Source of the DNA: CAXSBA01 sp965277105
GTDB lineage: Bacteria > Spirochaetota > UBA12135 > COTS27 > CAXSBA01
DNA: 64,000 nucleotides
NCBI GenBank assembly: GCA_965277105.1
Contig: OZ255710.1
Coordinates: 930,001-994,000 of the forward strand
Direction of reading: 5' to 3'
This document shows positions 15,770-25,679 of this stretch, in pieces. Both the position numbers and the translations under genes were made by a program. Numbering within the stretch: the first letter of the stretch is position 1; each line of letters begins with the position of its first letter. The notes under the pieces were generated by a model. The model saw nothing but the letters and a program-made list of their open reading frames with translations. It was not told the origin of the DNA and searched no databases.

Positions 15770-17962
15770 TTACTCGTCTTTTTTATTTGTTTCAAGTTCT
15801 TTTAAATTCACCTTATTTAATTTTAAGGAATTCGCAATAACCGAAACCGAGCTAAGGCTCATAGCCGCTGCCGCCAGCATAGGAGACATAAGCAATCCCC
15901 AAAAAGGGAAAAGCACCCCCGCAGCAATCGGAATGCCCAAGCTATTATAAAAAAAGGCAAAGAAGAGATTTTCTCTAATGTTTTTCATTACTTTATGGCT
16001 TAATTTTCTCGCCTGCAAAATAGCCAGTAAATCGTCTTTCATCAAAGTGATTCCGGCATTTTCAATGGCCACTTCGGTCCCACTTCCCATGGCAATACCT
16101 AAATTGGCTTTTGCCAGAGCAGGGGAATCGTTAACCCCATCGCCTACGACTGCCACTATTTTTTTTTGTTGCTGCAAGGCTTCTACCTTAGCAAGCTTAT
16201 CTTGAGGCAAGCACTCCGCTTGAAAATTAGTTATGGCTAAATCATCTGCTACTTTTTTAGCTGCTAGATAATTGTCTCCGGTTAGCATAATTACAGTTAT
16301 CCCTTTTTTTTGCAGAGTAGCAATAGCTTTTTGACTTGAAGGTTTAATAGCATCAAACAGGCTAGTTATCCCTATCACTTCTTGATTATAAGCTAGATAA
16401 GAAACCGTTTCTCCGTTTTTCTCTAAGGCGTTGGCTTTTTCTAGCATATCTTGGGGGATAGCAATACCTAAATCTTTTAAGAGTTGCTTATTCCCTAAAG
16501 CTATTCTACTAATTTTTTTTTCTTGCTTCTCGACTAATTTTCCTTTCATTCCCTTCCCTGGCAAAGCTTTAAAATCAGTTACTGACAAAATTTCATTACT
16601 TTTTGCTTTCCCATAAATAGTAATAGCCTTAGCTAAGGGATGCTCGCTGTGCTGACTTAAACTGGTTATTAACGATAAGGCAAAACTTTTATCATAATTT
16701 TTTCTAGTAATAAAAGAACGCACTGAGGGCTTACCTTCAGTAATGGTGCCCGTTTTATCAAGCACTAAGACGTTAACCTTATTCATCACTTCTAGTGCTT
16801 CAGCGTTTTTAATGAGAATTCCTAAATCAGCTCCCTTCCCCACTCCTAGCATAATAGAAACTGGAGTAGCTAAGCCTAGAGCACAAGGGCAAGCAATTAA
16901 AAGGACTGCTAGGGCATTAATAAACCCGTAGACTTTAGACGGCTGAGGACCCCAAATCGACCAAACAAAAAAAGTCACTAACCCAATAACTAATACCAAA
17001 GGAACGAAATAACCGGCAACCTTATCGACTAACTTTTGGATAGGGGCTTTGGAATGGCTAGCCTCTTTGACCATAGCAATAATATTTCCGAGTAACGTGG
17101 CTTCTCCTATTTTTTCTGCTAGCATGATAAAAGAAGTATCACGATTAATCGTCCCGACATAAACCTTGTCTCGTTCTTTTTTAGAAACGGGAATAGCTTC
17201 GCCAGTAATCATTGCTTCATCGATAGTGCCATTACCTTTTTTAATCACCCCATCCACTGGGATTTTTTCACCGGGTTTCACTCGTAGCAAATCACCTTGG
17301 CTAACTTCCTCTAAAGGGATAACCTTTTCTCTACTATCATCTACTATTAAAGTAGCGGTGGAAGGAGCTAATTTGAAAAGCCCTTTTAAAGCTTCACTAG
17401 TTTTGTGATAGGCTTTGGCTTCTAACACTTGCCCTAATAAAACTAAGGTTAAAATAACTGATGTTGCTTCAAAATAAAGATGCAGGCTACCTGAAGAAGT
17501 TTTAAAATCATTCGGGAAGAACTCCGGGAAAAATAATCCTAAGACACTAAAAGCAAAAGCGCTGCCAGCCCCAATTCCAATTAAAGTAAACATATTAAGC
17601 TGCCAAGTTATAATAGACTTCCAAGCTTTAACAAAAAACATCCAGCCCGCATAAAAAACAACTGGCAATGTAAAAAAAAACTGGAGCCAATTCCCTAGAC
17701 GAGTACTTGCCAATGAGAGTAAGGAGCGAAAAAGATTTTCGGGCAACTCAGGTAACATATCGCCCATAGATACGAAAAACAAAGGCAAAGAAAAGGCAAG
17801 GGCAATTTTAAATTTAAAGATTAATCTCTGGTAAGCTTTTAATCCTTCCTTATCATCATAGGCTGACTCTCCAAGAACTAAGTCCATACCGCATTTCGGG
17901 CAACTTCCCGGCTGAGGGTAGGTTTTATTACCCTCGCAATGCATAGGGCAATAATACGCCAT
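15770..17962 (-). CDS. copA: Copper-translocating P-type ATPase (P1B-1)
   Basis: 730-residue inner-membrane Cu+ exporter. The N-terminus is a heavy-metal-binding HMBD motif (YYCPMHCE and CPKCGMD) instead of an HMA domain. It has the actuator motif MITGEAIPVSK, the membrane metal site ACPCALGLATP near residue 358, the phosphorylation site DKTGTITEG near 402, the nucleotide motif SEHPLAKAI, and hinge motifs MLTGDN and VGDGVNDSPALA. The helix-8 MSLSSVSVI carries the Met-Ser-Ser type pattern of Cu+ pumps, preceded by an Asn in FYNSLG. Its neighbour on the same strand is the DinB gene, 8 bases upstream. No copper regulator is visible. Confidence 0.93.
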   Translation of the reverse strand: MAYYCPMHCEGNKTYPQPGSCPKCGMDLVLGESAYDDKEGLKAYQRLIFKFKIALAFSLPLFFVSMGDMLPELPENLFRSLLSLASTRLGNWLQFFFTLPVVFYAGWMFFVKAWKSIITWQLNMFTLIGIGAGSAFAFSVLGLFFPEFFPNDFKTSSGSLHLYFEATSVILTLVLLGQVLEAKAYHKTSEALKGLFKLAPSTATLIVDDSREKVIPLEEVSQGDLLRVKPGEKIPVDGVIKKGNGTIDEAMITGEAIPVSKKERDKVYVGTINRDTSFIMLAEKIGEATLLGNIIAMVKEASHSKAPIQKLVDKVAGYFVPLVLVIGLVTFFVWSIWGPQPSKVYGFINALAVLLIACPCALGLATPVSIMLGVGKGADLGILIKNAEALEVMNKVNVLVLDKTGTITEGKPSVRSFITRKNYDKSFALSLITSLSQHSEHPLAKAITIYGKAKSNEILSVTDFKALPGKGMKGKLVEKQEKKISRIALGNKQLLKDLGIAIPQDMLEKANALEKNGETVSYLAYNQEVIGITSLFDAIKPSSQKAIATLQKKGITVIMLTGDNYLAAKKVADDLAITNFQAECLPQDKLAKVEALQQQKKIVAVVGDGVNDSPALAKANLGIAMGSGTEVAIENAGITLMKDDLLAILQARKLSHKVMKNIRENLFFAFFYNSLGIPIAAGVLFPFWGLLMSPMLAAAAMSLSSVSVIANSLKLNKVNLKELETNKKDE

Positions 17963-17970
17963 TTTACTTT

Positions 17971-18435
17971 TTAAGCAATAACTTTCTTCAGCGCTAAAAC
18001 ATAGCCATAGTGAATATTTTCGTGAATGTTATTATAAAAAATAGCATCTTCCACATTTTGTAAGGTAAACCCATAGCTAGTTTCATAGGGCTGGTAATTT
18101 TTTAATTTACCACTAGTATAGTCTTCGGCTAACACTTCGGTTTGTCGAATAAAATCTTCTTTGATAGCTGTAAAATCACTTTCAGACAGTTTTTCTTTAG
18201 GGGCTCCGGTTCCCTTGGCATACAGTGGAAAGAGACTTTTATCGACATTCTCTTCCAAAGCGCAAGGCCGATAAATTAAAATTGGTTGGGATATGTAAAT
18301 ATGAACGAAGTTCCAAATAATGTTATTTTTAAAGTTAGCAGGAACAACATGCAGATTATCATAGGTCACGTCTTCTATAGCTTTTAAAAAATTTTTTCTA
18401 GCTTGCTTAAAAAAAGTAAGTTGTCTTTCTATCAT
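17971..18435 (-). CDS. DinB superfamily protein
   Basis: 154-residue four-helix protein. The family binds a metal through three histidines; candidates are His45 (WNFVHIYIS) and the pair in NIHENIHYGYVLALKK near the C-terminus. DinB members act in thiol or stress metabolism, or are of unknown role; no substrate can be assigned. It lies 8 bases upstream of copA on the same strand, so a link to metal or thiol stress is possible but unproven. A minus-strand TATACT near 18485 is a candidate -10. Confidence 0.75.
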   Translation of the reverse strand: MIERQLTFFKQARKNFLKAIEDVTYDNLHVVPANFKNNIIWNFVHIYISQPILIYRPCALEENVDKSLFPLYAKGTGAPKEKLSESDFTAIKEDFIRQTEVLAEDYTSGKLKNYQPYETSYGFTLQNVEDAIFYNNIHENIHYGYVLALKKVIA

Positions 18436-18569
18436 TTTTACTAATTCCTTTTTTAATAGTTTTTAGTTTTTGTTACAACAATAAGTATACTGGGTTTTTT
18501 TTAAAAATAAAAAAAATAATGATAAAACCATTTGGCATTTAAAATTTAAAATAGTAGAAGTTAAATATA

Positions 18570-20396
18570 ATGAATAAATTTAATCAAAAATCAATCGAGC
18601 AAATTAAAAAATTAAAAAAAAATCTTAAAATCTTAGCTGCTTTTTTGTCATTTTGCTGCTTTTTATTTTTAGCTGCAATGAAAGCAATACTAGTAGCTCA
18701 ATTTCACTCAATACTGGTAATTATGAAGGGACATATTTTTCTTTTGAAGAAGATCAAAATACTATACCAGAGGGATCTTATACTCCTTTTGAATTTGGCA
18801 AAATTGAACTTACGGACGTTGCTAATAGCAATGGGAAATTGCTTATTGAAAATATCACGACAGATATTGATTTAAGTAAGCTAGGTGATAGTAATCTGGA
18901 TAAAATTATTATGCTAAACGCATACCCAGATAACACAGATCCTGATAATTCTAAAGAAAAATACGCAGTTTCGGCATCAGAACTACCTATAGGAAGTTAT
19001 AAACTTGATTTAGTTTTTAAGGATAATCAAGGCCAGGAGCTACAAAAGATAACGAGAAGTTTCACAGTCATACCACCAGTAGAAATAAAAGAAGAAGACT
19101 TTAAAGTTAGCATACCCAATACATTACTACCAGTAGGGGCTACTAGCTATGGGAGAATTGATTACGAAAGTGTCTATGCTTATGCTTATGTTTTTCCTTA
19201 TATCACAAATCTACAATATCGTGCTAGTGAGCAATCAGAAGTTTTGTCGCTTGATGGGATTGAAAGGGAATTTATAGAAATTATAAGACAATCTAGCGAT
19301 GCTTTATTAGTAAACTCCCATAGCTCTAATTCAATACCTCCAGAAATATATACCTTTGATTTAATTATTAGGGGGTTTGGTGGCTACATAGGAAGTATTG
19401 AAAAAAAAGATTTAACTTTTACCATAGTAGAAGATCCAATAAAAGAACTAATTAATCGTGATGATTTTACTATTGCAAAAAGAGAAGTTGAGACTGAATA
19501 TCGTCGTAGTTTCGATTATGGCACCATTGAATATGATGACAGCAAATATACTAAGCCACAATTTTTTATTATCATTAAAGATAAGGCAGGAACTGTAATA
19601 GAAAATCCTGAGCGTATAATTGATGAAATGGAAGAATATAATTATAATAAAATATCATTAAAATATCGTAACTCTTTAAATCCAGGATAATATACTTTTG
19701 ATTTGCTAATAAACGCTAGTGAAGATGACCCTAACTATAAGGGAATAGCTATTCAAGAAAATGCTGGATCTTTTACTATAAAAAAAAAGAAAATTCATTC
19801 ACCATCTGATGTTGGGTTGAAAGTAAGAATTGTTCAGCAAATCAATGGAAATATTAATTATAATACACCATTTACTTTCGGGACTATTTTTTATGATGAT
19901 GCTTATATTGATGATGATTCATATTTGACCGAGCCGAAATTTTCCATATACCGGTTCATTTGAATTTTATCGTTTCTTTGATATAGGGAAAAGGGACTTA
20001 AAAAACGATACTACATTTGACGTTAGAACTTTTGAAATTGATGATAGTTACAAGAATTTAAGCGATAAAGCTACTTTTAAATATGCATCGATTGAACATC
20101 GTGATATAATTGTTAATCATCCAGAATTAGATGAAAATGATCATAAACCTACTATTGAGAACTTTAAGTTAGCTGAGAATCCTACTGACAATAGTAAAGT
20201 ATTAGTTGTAGATGATGGAGACAATAGTATAAATAATCAAGGCATAGCAACAGATAAATTTTATGTTATAAATATACAAGCAGGTTTAACCCCTGGGGAT
20301 TACACCTTTGACTTGGTTGTAAAAGCTGATGAAAATGATCCTGTTTATCAAGCAGGAGAGATTAGAAAAAATCTCGCTTTTACTATATTAGAGTAA
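18570..20396 (+). pseudogene. Broken tandem-repeat lipoprotein gene (paralogue of the next gene)
   Basis: One long lipoprotein gene broken at three places. (1) A one-base loss in the A run at 18627-18630 separates the charged start MNKFNQKSIEQIKK from the hydrophobic core and lipobox LLLFIFSC. (2) A TAA at 19688-19690 falls inside the conserved repeat motif, reading NPG-stop-YTFDLL. (3) A one-base shift near 19941-19950 joins EPKFSI to TGSFEFYRFF, after which the frame is open to the TAA at 20394. The product had several repeats of about 110 residues, each ending GxYTFDLxxxA. It is the same family as the intact gene at 20784. Surface location is inferred from the lipobox. Sequencing error is an alternative for the two indels. 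Confidence 0.75.
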
Positions 20397-20413
20397 CCCA
20401 AAGGCTCTTACTA

Positions 20414-20447
20414 CCCCAAGAGAATAATCCCCATTATTCTCTTGGGG
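20414..20447. terminator. Perfect 15-bp hairpin after the broken lipoprotein gene
   Basis: CCCCAAGAGAATAAT at 20414-20428 and its exact reverse complement at 20433-20447 enclose the loop CCCC. It begins 17 bases after the stop codon. No T run follows on the plus strand, so it may act as a terminator aid or an mRNA 3' stabiliser. Confidence 0.5.
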
Positions 20448-20474
20448 CGAAATACTAGAAATAAAAGTAAAGAC

Positions 20475-20536
20475 GCAGTTGTGTTAAAACTATTTATTTT
20501 ATTTAGTGGCAATTATAATTATTTTATAACAACTGC
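20475..20536. repeat. Spaced inverted repeat
   Basis: GCAGTTGT at 20475-20482 and ACAACTGC at 20529-20536 are exact reverse complements, with partial pairing continuing inward (TTAAAA against TTTTATA). It has no recognised mobile-element ends. The rest of the 20397-20783 gap holds the neighbouring hairpins and the promoter listed here, and no gene. Confidence 0.3.
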
Positions 20537-20653
20537 ACAATATAACTTTCCATTACTAGCTAGAGAAATTTACATTATCACAAATGTTACAAATAATAAT
20601 CCTCCATATTTCTTTAACTAACAACTAAAAGCTAGGTTACCAAGTAATTTCCC

Positions 20654-20680
20654 AAAAACCACTACGTTTTAGTTTTTTTT
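20654..20680 (+). terminator. Weak terminator-like hairpin plus T run
   Basis: AAAAC and GTTTT pair around CACTAC and are followed by AG and a run of about ten T. The stem is short and A/T-rich. It lies between the broken lipoprotein gene and its intact paralogue. Confidence 0.3.
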
Positions 20681-20733
20681 TTATTAATATTTAATCTTCA
20701 AAAAAAATTATTTTATAGTTTTTATAGTTGTAG

Positions 20734-20739
20734 TATAAT
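20734..20739 (+). promoter_or_regulatory. -10 element of the intact repeat lipoprotein gene
   Basis: A perfect TATAAT about 45 bases before the ATG at 20784. The best -35 candidate is a weak TTTATA-like sequence 16 bases upstream of it. Confidence 0.35.
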
Positions 20740-20783
20740 TTTAAACGAAATACTTATAAGTTTATATAAAAAAAAATAATAAT

Positions 20784-22298
20784 ATGAAAATAAAATATAA
20801 TTTTAATAATAAATCATCAACAAGCCAACTTATAAACAAGAATAAAGGTCTTGCCTATTTCTTTTGCTTTTTAATGCTTCTTTTGTTTGGTTGTGCTAAT
20901 AGCGAAAATTCATCGCTTTCTACTTCAACAGTAATAAGTTCTAGTAGTTTTACAGTTGCTATACTAAAGCAAGAAGAAGAATTTGGGTATAGTGGGGAAT
21001 TAGATTATGGTACTGTTAGTATTAATGGTGATGCAACTGGTGATTTTTCTATTGAAAACTTTACAAATGATTCCGAAACTTCATTTACTCAAACTATAGA
21101 AATATTAAATAATAAAATAAAAGTGGAAAATGGTATACCCGTAGGAAATTATAGCTTTGATGTGGTTTTTAAGGGTAATGGTGCCTACAATGGAGAAGCA
21201 AAAAAAACTCAAACTCTTATCATATCAAAAAGAGAAATAGATGCTAATAATCTTTCCGTAAAAGATAAACAAGAAACTGCTACAATTGTTAGGCTTGGGA
21301 CTTCTGCTTTTACTTACAATTATAGAGAATTTACTTATGGAACTATCGATTATTTTGGACGTGCAGCTGAACCTCTATTTTCTATTGAAAATGTTAAGGA
21401 TGAGAAAGGCGAAGACTTTACTAGTAAAAAGTTAATAAAAGTTACTTCCAAGAATGAGATAAAAATACTGCCAGCAACCCCAGCTTTACCTATAGGGACT
21501 TATACTTTCGACATAGTTATAGAAGCGAACTCTACTGATCCCAATTATAAAGGAAGAGTTACATCTTCTCAAACATTTAAAGTAGGAAAAACAATAGGTA
21601 ACAATGATTATAGCCTTAAGCTAAATAAAACCGAAGAAACTACTGGTTATTCTGCTACTTTTAAATATGGAGCTATGACTATTTTTAATGGCGATATAAG
21701 CATAGACCCAGGAAAAGAAGAGTATAAATTTTCTATTTCTGAAACCATCCAAGGGCCTTCGGGAGAACTAAATAATAACGATGGGAATTATCTAGAAATA
21801 ACAAAACCTGATGAAATACAAGTGAACCCAGGCCTTGATGAAACAGGAGAATACACTTTCGCTTTAATTTTTGCTGTTACGAACAATTTTTATCAATCAG
21901 TAGCTACTAATGAATTAAAACTTAATATAAAAAAAATTGAAATAAATAGCATTAATGATCCTTTTACTCTTGCTAATAAAACTAGTGCTAAAGAAAGTGG
22001 TTATAGCCAAGAATTTACCTATGCGACCATCACCATTAATAATCTTAATCCCGCTATAACTAGCTATACTTTTTCTATTGGGAATCTCGTTAAACCTGAT
22101 GGGGATCCCTTGGATAATAGTAATAATCAACACCTAGAAATAAGAGAAGATAAGATAATAGTGAAGCCAGGGCTAAACGATGAAGGGGATTATACTTTTG
22201 ATGTTATTCTTGATATTCTTGATAACGATCCTAAATACCAAGGACAAACTAGAAATAAATTCACTTTAAACATCACGTCTCCCCCAACTAATAATTAA
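20784..22298 (+). CDS. Tandem-repeat lipoprotein, unknown function
   Basis: 504 residues. A charged start, a hydrophobic core and the lipobox MLLLFGC put the lipidated Cys near residue 37. Four repeats of about 110 residues follow. Each opens with a Tyr/Gly-rich strand (GYSGELDYGTVSING, FTYGTIDYFG, GYSATFKYGAMTI, GYSQEFTYATITI). Each closes with a VGNYSFDVVF, IGTYTFDIVI, TGEYTFALIF or EGDYTFDVIL strand. The pattern suggests tandem beta-sandwich domains, as in bacterial surface proteins. I do not recognise the family. It is probably outer-membrane or surface exposed. The broken gene directly upstream is a paralogue, suggesting tandem duplication. No Shine-Dalgarno is seen. Confidence 0.8.
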   Translation: MKIKYNFNNKSSTSQLINKNKGLAYFFCFLMLLLFGCANSENSSLSTSTVISSSSFTVAILKQEEEFGYSGELDYGTVSINGDATGDFSIENFTNDSETSFTQTIEILNNKIKVENGIPVGNYSFDVVFKGNGAYNGEAKKTQTLIISKREIDANNLSVKDKQETATIVRLGTSAFTYNYREFTYGTIDYFGRAAEPLFSIENVKDEKGEDFTSKKLIKVTSKNEIKILPATPALPIGTYTFDIVIEANSTDPNYKGRVTSSQTFKVGKTIGNNDYSLKLNKTEETTGYSATFKYGAMTIFNGDISIDPGKEEYKFSISETIQGPSGELNNNDGNYLEITKPDEIQVNPGLDETGEYTFALIFAVTNNFYQSVATNELKLNIKKIEINSINDPFTLANKTSAKESGYSQEFTYATITINNLNPAITSYTFSIGNLVKPDGDPLDNSNNQHLEIREDKIIVKPGLNDEGDYTFDVILDILDNDPKYQGQTRNKFTLNITSPPTNN

Positions 22299-22747
22299 AC
22301 TGATACCACCCCCTAATATTAATTAACGCACACGAATGCATACGGCGTTACTATAATTATCCTCCTTAAATTTATTCTCTTTAGTGCTGATGATCCCTTT
22401 TATACGAGGAAACTTGATGGATCAATTCGTTTTAATACAACACATTAATTGCTAAAGAGAATATTTATTTCATAGGCTTATTGTCACTAAGCAAGCAGCC
22501 TACTAAAAGCTTGTAAAAAATAATTTGATTATAAAAATAACCATGTTTTTTTTATGGTATTTTTTTAATTTAAACTCTTTTTAATTACTTTTACATTAAC
22601 GATAGAAAACATAAAAAAACTCGTTCATCATTAAGAACTAATCTAAAAATTTGATTTTTTTCGAAAATTCAATTATTATATAATATAGTATTATTAAGTA
22701 ATAAAATACTGAAAACGATAGGAGAATATAAAAATTTCAAACTAAAA
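22299..22747. other. Gene-free spacer before ftsH
   Basis: About 450 bases with no supported gene. It holds a short inverted repeat AACGC/GCGTT near 22325-22350, the terminator candidate at 22533-22567 and several TATAAT-like sequences near 22680 that could promote ftsH. An AGGAG at 22720-22724 lies 23 bases before the ftsH ATG, too far to be an ordinary ribosome binding site. Confidence 0.5.
22533..22567 (+). terminator. Rho-independent terminator-like hairpin
   Basis: AAATAACCAT and ATGGTATTTT pair with one bulge around a T-rich loop, followed by a run of T. The stem is A/T-rich and it lies 235 bases after the lipoprotein stop, so this is tentative. Confidence 0.4.
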
Positions 22748-24679
22748 ATGAGTAAAAAAGCCCCCGATAAAGACAATAAAAAATTTCTAAAAGATCTAGA
22801 AAAAAAGTTAAAAAACCAGAAAAAACCTGACCCTAATAAAAAACCGCAAAAGCCTACTTCCCCTTGGAATAGATTTTCTTTATTTTTAATTTCTTTGTTA
22901 GTAATCTTCACCTTAGTGAGCCTTTACAACCAAGACGGGCAAGATAAAAAAGTAGTCGAAATTGCTTACTCTGATTTTGTTAGAAACGTTGAAGATGGGC
23001 TCATTAAAGAAGCGCTAATTATCGAGAACTTAAGCCTTATTGAGTTTGAAAAAGATGGTATTGCTTATAGCACTCGTATCCCCTACCCCGATGATAACCT
23101 CATCAATATCCTACTAACTAATGACGTTAAAATCAACTCGGAAACCAGAGAGCAATCTAAAATTCTTCTTATTTTCTTGCAGTGGCTACCGTGGATTTTT
23201 TTAATGCTTTTTTTCTGGTTTATTATCTCCAAACAAATTAAAGGGCGCGGAGGAGAAGCTTTTAACTTTGGGAAAAGCAAGGCCAATATGGTTGATAAAG
23301 AAAAAATTAAAGAACGATTTTCGGATGTCAAAGGCTGTGATGAGGCTATTGAAGATTTAAAAGATGTCGTAACTTTTTTGTCAGAATCACGAAAGTTTAC
23401 TCAAATCGGTGCTAAAATTCCTAAAGGCATTTTACTTGTAGGCTCTCCGGGAACTGGGAAAACCCTACTAGCTAGAGCCATTGCCGGAGAGGCTAAAGTC
23501 CCTTTTTTCAATATTTCTGGATCAGACTTTGTGGAAATGTTTGTGGGTGTAGGAGCTTCTCGAGTTCGTGACTTATTTGAAAACGCTAAGAAAAAATCTC
23601 CTTGCATTATCTTTATTGACGAAATTGATGCTGTGGGGAGAGCTAGAGGAGTAGGCTATGGAGGAGGTAATGATGAAAGGGAGCAAACCCTTAACCAACT
23701 CCTAGTAGAAATGGATGGCTTTAAAAACGAGCAAGGGATTATTATTTTAGCCGCTACCAACCGAGTAGATGTTTTAGATAAAGCCTTACTTCGTCCCGGA
23801 CGTTTTGACCGACAAGTCATAGTGGACGTCCCTGACTTAAGGGGAAGGGAAGCCATTTTGCAGGTGCATGCTAGGAAAATTAAATACAGCAAAGATACCG
23901 ATTTTAAAACCATTGCTCGCGGGACCATTGGATTTACCGGAGCAGACTTGGCCAATTTAATCAATGAAGCGGCTTTATTTGCTACTAGAGCTAACCGCAA
24001 AGAAGTGAAGCAAATTGATTTAGAATTAGCCAAAGATAAGATTATGCTGGGAGCCGAAAGGAAGTCCGTGTTCATTAATCCCCGAGAGAAAAAAAATACC
24101 GCTTATCACGAAGCCGGGCATGCGTTAGTAAGCCTACTGACTCCTGAGGCTAATGACCTTAATAAAGTTACTATTGTTCCTCGTGGAAGAGCTTTAGGCG
24201 TAACCCACTTTTTACCAGAAGATGGGAAGCTAACTATGTCGAAGAAACATCTAGAAGCTGAACTAAAAGTTTTATACGGCGGAAGAATAGCAGAAGAAAT
24301 TATTTTTAAAGACGTCACCAACGGAGCCATGAACGATATTGAGCGGGCAACTCAAATTGCTAGATCGATGGTTTGCGAATGGGGACTGAGTAATTTGGGC
24401 CCCATTTTTTACGGCGAGCAAGATAAAACCTTAGGCTACTTTGGTGGTGGTATGGGATCAGATAAAAATTATTCCCCTGATATACGGCTTAAAATTGATA
24501 ATGAAATAAAATCTATTCTCAATAAAGCTTATAGGGAAGCCAAAAAAACATTAGTCACTAACATAAAAAAATTAAAAAAGCTAGCAGAAACTTTATTAGA
24601 AAAAGAAACCTTAGATGTCAAGGAAGTTTGTAAACTGCTTAGTTTTGACTATAGTAAATTAAAAAATAAAACTAACTAA
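22748..24679 (+). CDS. ftsH: ATP-dependent zinc metalloprotease FtsH
   Basis: Membrane-bound AAA+ protease of 643 residues that degrades misfolded membrane proteins and regulatory substrates. The N-terminal 40 residues are very Lys-rich. Two membrane helices (near residues 42-58 and 137-156) flank a periplasmic domain. The AAA module has Walker A GSPGTGKT near 232, Walker B IIFIDEIDA, the pore motif FVEMFVGVGA and the arginine-finger region ALLRPGRFDR. The zinc site is HEAGH near 454. It heads an apparent operon with the thioredoxin-like gene (12-base gap), yggS and an unknown gene. Confidence 0.97.
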   Translation: MSKKAPDKDNKKFLKDLEKKLKNQKKPDPNKKPQKPTSPWNRFSLFLISLLVIFTLVSLYNQDGQDKKVVEIAYSDFVRNVEDGLIKEALIIENLSLIEFEKDGIAYSTRIPYPDDNLINILLTNDVKINSETREQSKILLIFLQWLPWIFLMLFFWFIISKQIKGRGGEAFNFGKSKANMVDKEKIKERFSDVKGCDEAIEDLKDVVTFLSESRKFTQIGAKIPKGILLVGSPGTGKTLLARAIAGEAKVPFFNISGSDFVEMFVGVGASRVRDLFENAKKKSPCIIFIDEIDAVGRARGVGYGGGNDEREQTLNQLLVEMDGFKNEQGIIILAATNRVDVLDKALLRPGRFDRQVIVDVPDLRGREAILQVHARKIKYSKDTDFKTIARGTIGFTGADLANLINEAALFATRANRKEVKQIDLELAKDKIMLGAERKSVFINPREKKNTAYHEAGHALVSLLTPEANDLNKVTIVPRGRALGVTHFLPEDGKLTMSKKHLEAELKVLYGGRIAEEIIFKDVTNGAMNDIERATQIARSMVCEWGLSNLGPIFYGEQDKTLGYFGGGMGSDKNYSPDIRLKIDNEIKSILNKAYREAKKTLVTNIKKLKKLAETLLEKETLDVKEVCKLLSFDYSKLKNKTN

Positions 24680-24691
24680 AATAAAAAAGCT

Positions 24692-25678
24692 ATGAGAAAT
24701 CTATCTTTAAAAAAAGTTTTTTTCTTTTCAATTTTAGCGGTTACACTAGTGATGACTATCTCGCTTTTTTTTATCCGGGAAGAGGAAATCTTTTCTCATA
24801 ATAATGATCTCCAAAAAGAGTTATTTGTTTTTGAAGAAGAGTTTTTTCTTTTTATCAACGATGAGTTAGAAGAACTTTATCTAAAAAATGGTGAAGTAGA
24901 TATCCCCCCCGAAGCAATCGAAAGTTTAGGCGCTCAAGCTCTAGAAAAAATTAACGACTTTGCTAAGGAAAAAAATATTAGCTCCCCGGATAACTCTGAA
25001 ATACTTTTCCGCATTGAGAAACTTAAACTTTTTGTTTATCTTAACGTTCTTCATGACTACCAAAAAGCAGAAAATGCTTTAAATATTCTACCCAATACGG
25101 AAAATAAATTATTACTGATCAATGACTACATCCAGGCTTTTTCTTTTGACGAAGAAGAAAAAGTTAAAAGGTATTTAAAAACCAATAAAAATTGGATCCA
25201 AAATATGGATTACCAAACTTATAACGATTTTGAAAACGCGATATTCCTCTCGGCTCCCATTGGAAAAAATTTCCCTGACTATCTAAAAAATTATCAAACT
25301 GTTTCAGGAGAAAAAATTAATCTGCAAAACAAGCAAGGAAAAATAATTTTAATTGACTTTTGGGCTAGCTGGTGTGTGCCTTGTTTAGCTGAGTTGCCTT
25401 ACCTCATTGAAGCCCACAATGCTTATAAAAATAAAGGTTTTGAAATCATATCTATTAGTTTAGATGAAGATCGCGACACTTTTTTTAACTTCCTACAGAA
25501 ATGGCAAATCAAATGGGCTCAGTTTTTTGATGGCAAAGGATTTACTGGAAAACTAGTAAACGACTACGGAGTAAAATCGCTCCCCACTACTTTCTTGCTT
25601 AATGAAAAGGGGGAAGTAATTGAAAAAGATTTATCAGGAAATGACCTACTAAGGATTCTTCATAAATCTCTAAAATGA
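24692..25678 (+). CDS. Membrane-anchored TlpA-like thioredoxin
   Basis: 328 residues. An N-terminal membrane helix (about residues 9-27) is followed by a 180-residue helical region and a C-terminal thioredoxin fold. The redox site is WASWCVPCLAELPY and the cis-proline loop is VKSLPTTFLL. The active site probably faces the periplasm, where TlpA/ResA-type proteins reduce disulfides of cytochrome c apoproteins or other partners. The partner cannot be named, and no cytochrome maturation genes are nearby. Lies between ftsH and yggS in a tight run. Confidence 0.85.
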   Translation: MRNLSLKKVFFFSILAVTLVMTISLFFIREEEIFSHNNDLQKELFVFEEEFFLFINDELEELYLKNGEVDIPPEAIESLGAQALEKINDFAKEKNISSPDNSEILFRIEKLKLFVYLNVLHDYQKAENALNILPNTENKLLLINDYIQAFSFDEEEKVKRYLKTNKNWIQNMDYQTYNDFENAIFLSAPIGKNFPDYLKNYQTVSGEKINLQNKQGKIILIDFWASWCVPCLAELPYLIEAHNAYKNKGFEIISISLDEDRDTFFNFLQKWQIKWAQFFDGKGFTGKLVNDYGVKSLPTTFLLNEKGEVIEKDLSGNDLLRILHKSLK

Positions 25679-25679
25679 A

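Noticed and set aside
18653..19690. A complete 345-residue lipoprotein starting at TTG 18653
   Set aside because: The lipobox would sit at residue 8 with no signal charge region; the missing start is encoded in another frame from 18570, and the repeats continue past the stop.
19703..19963. Separate 86-residue protein
   Set aside because: It is a middle fragment of the broken repeat lipoprotein, in the same frame as the preceding part.
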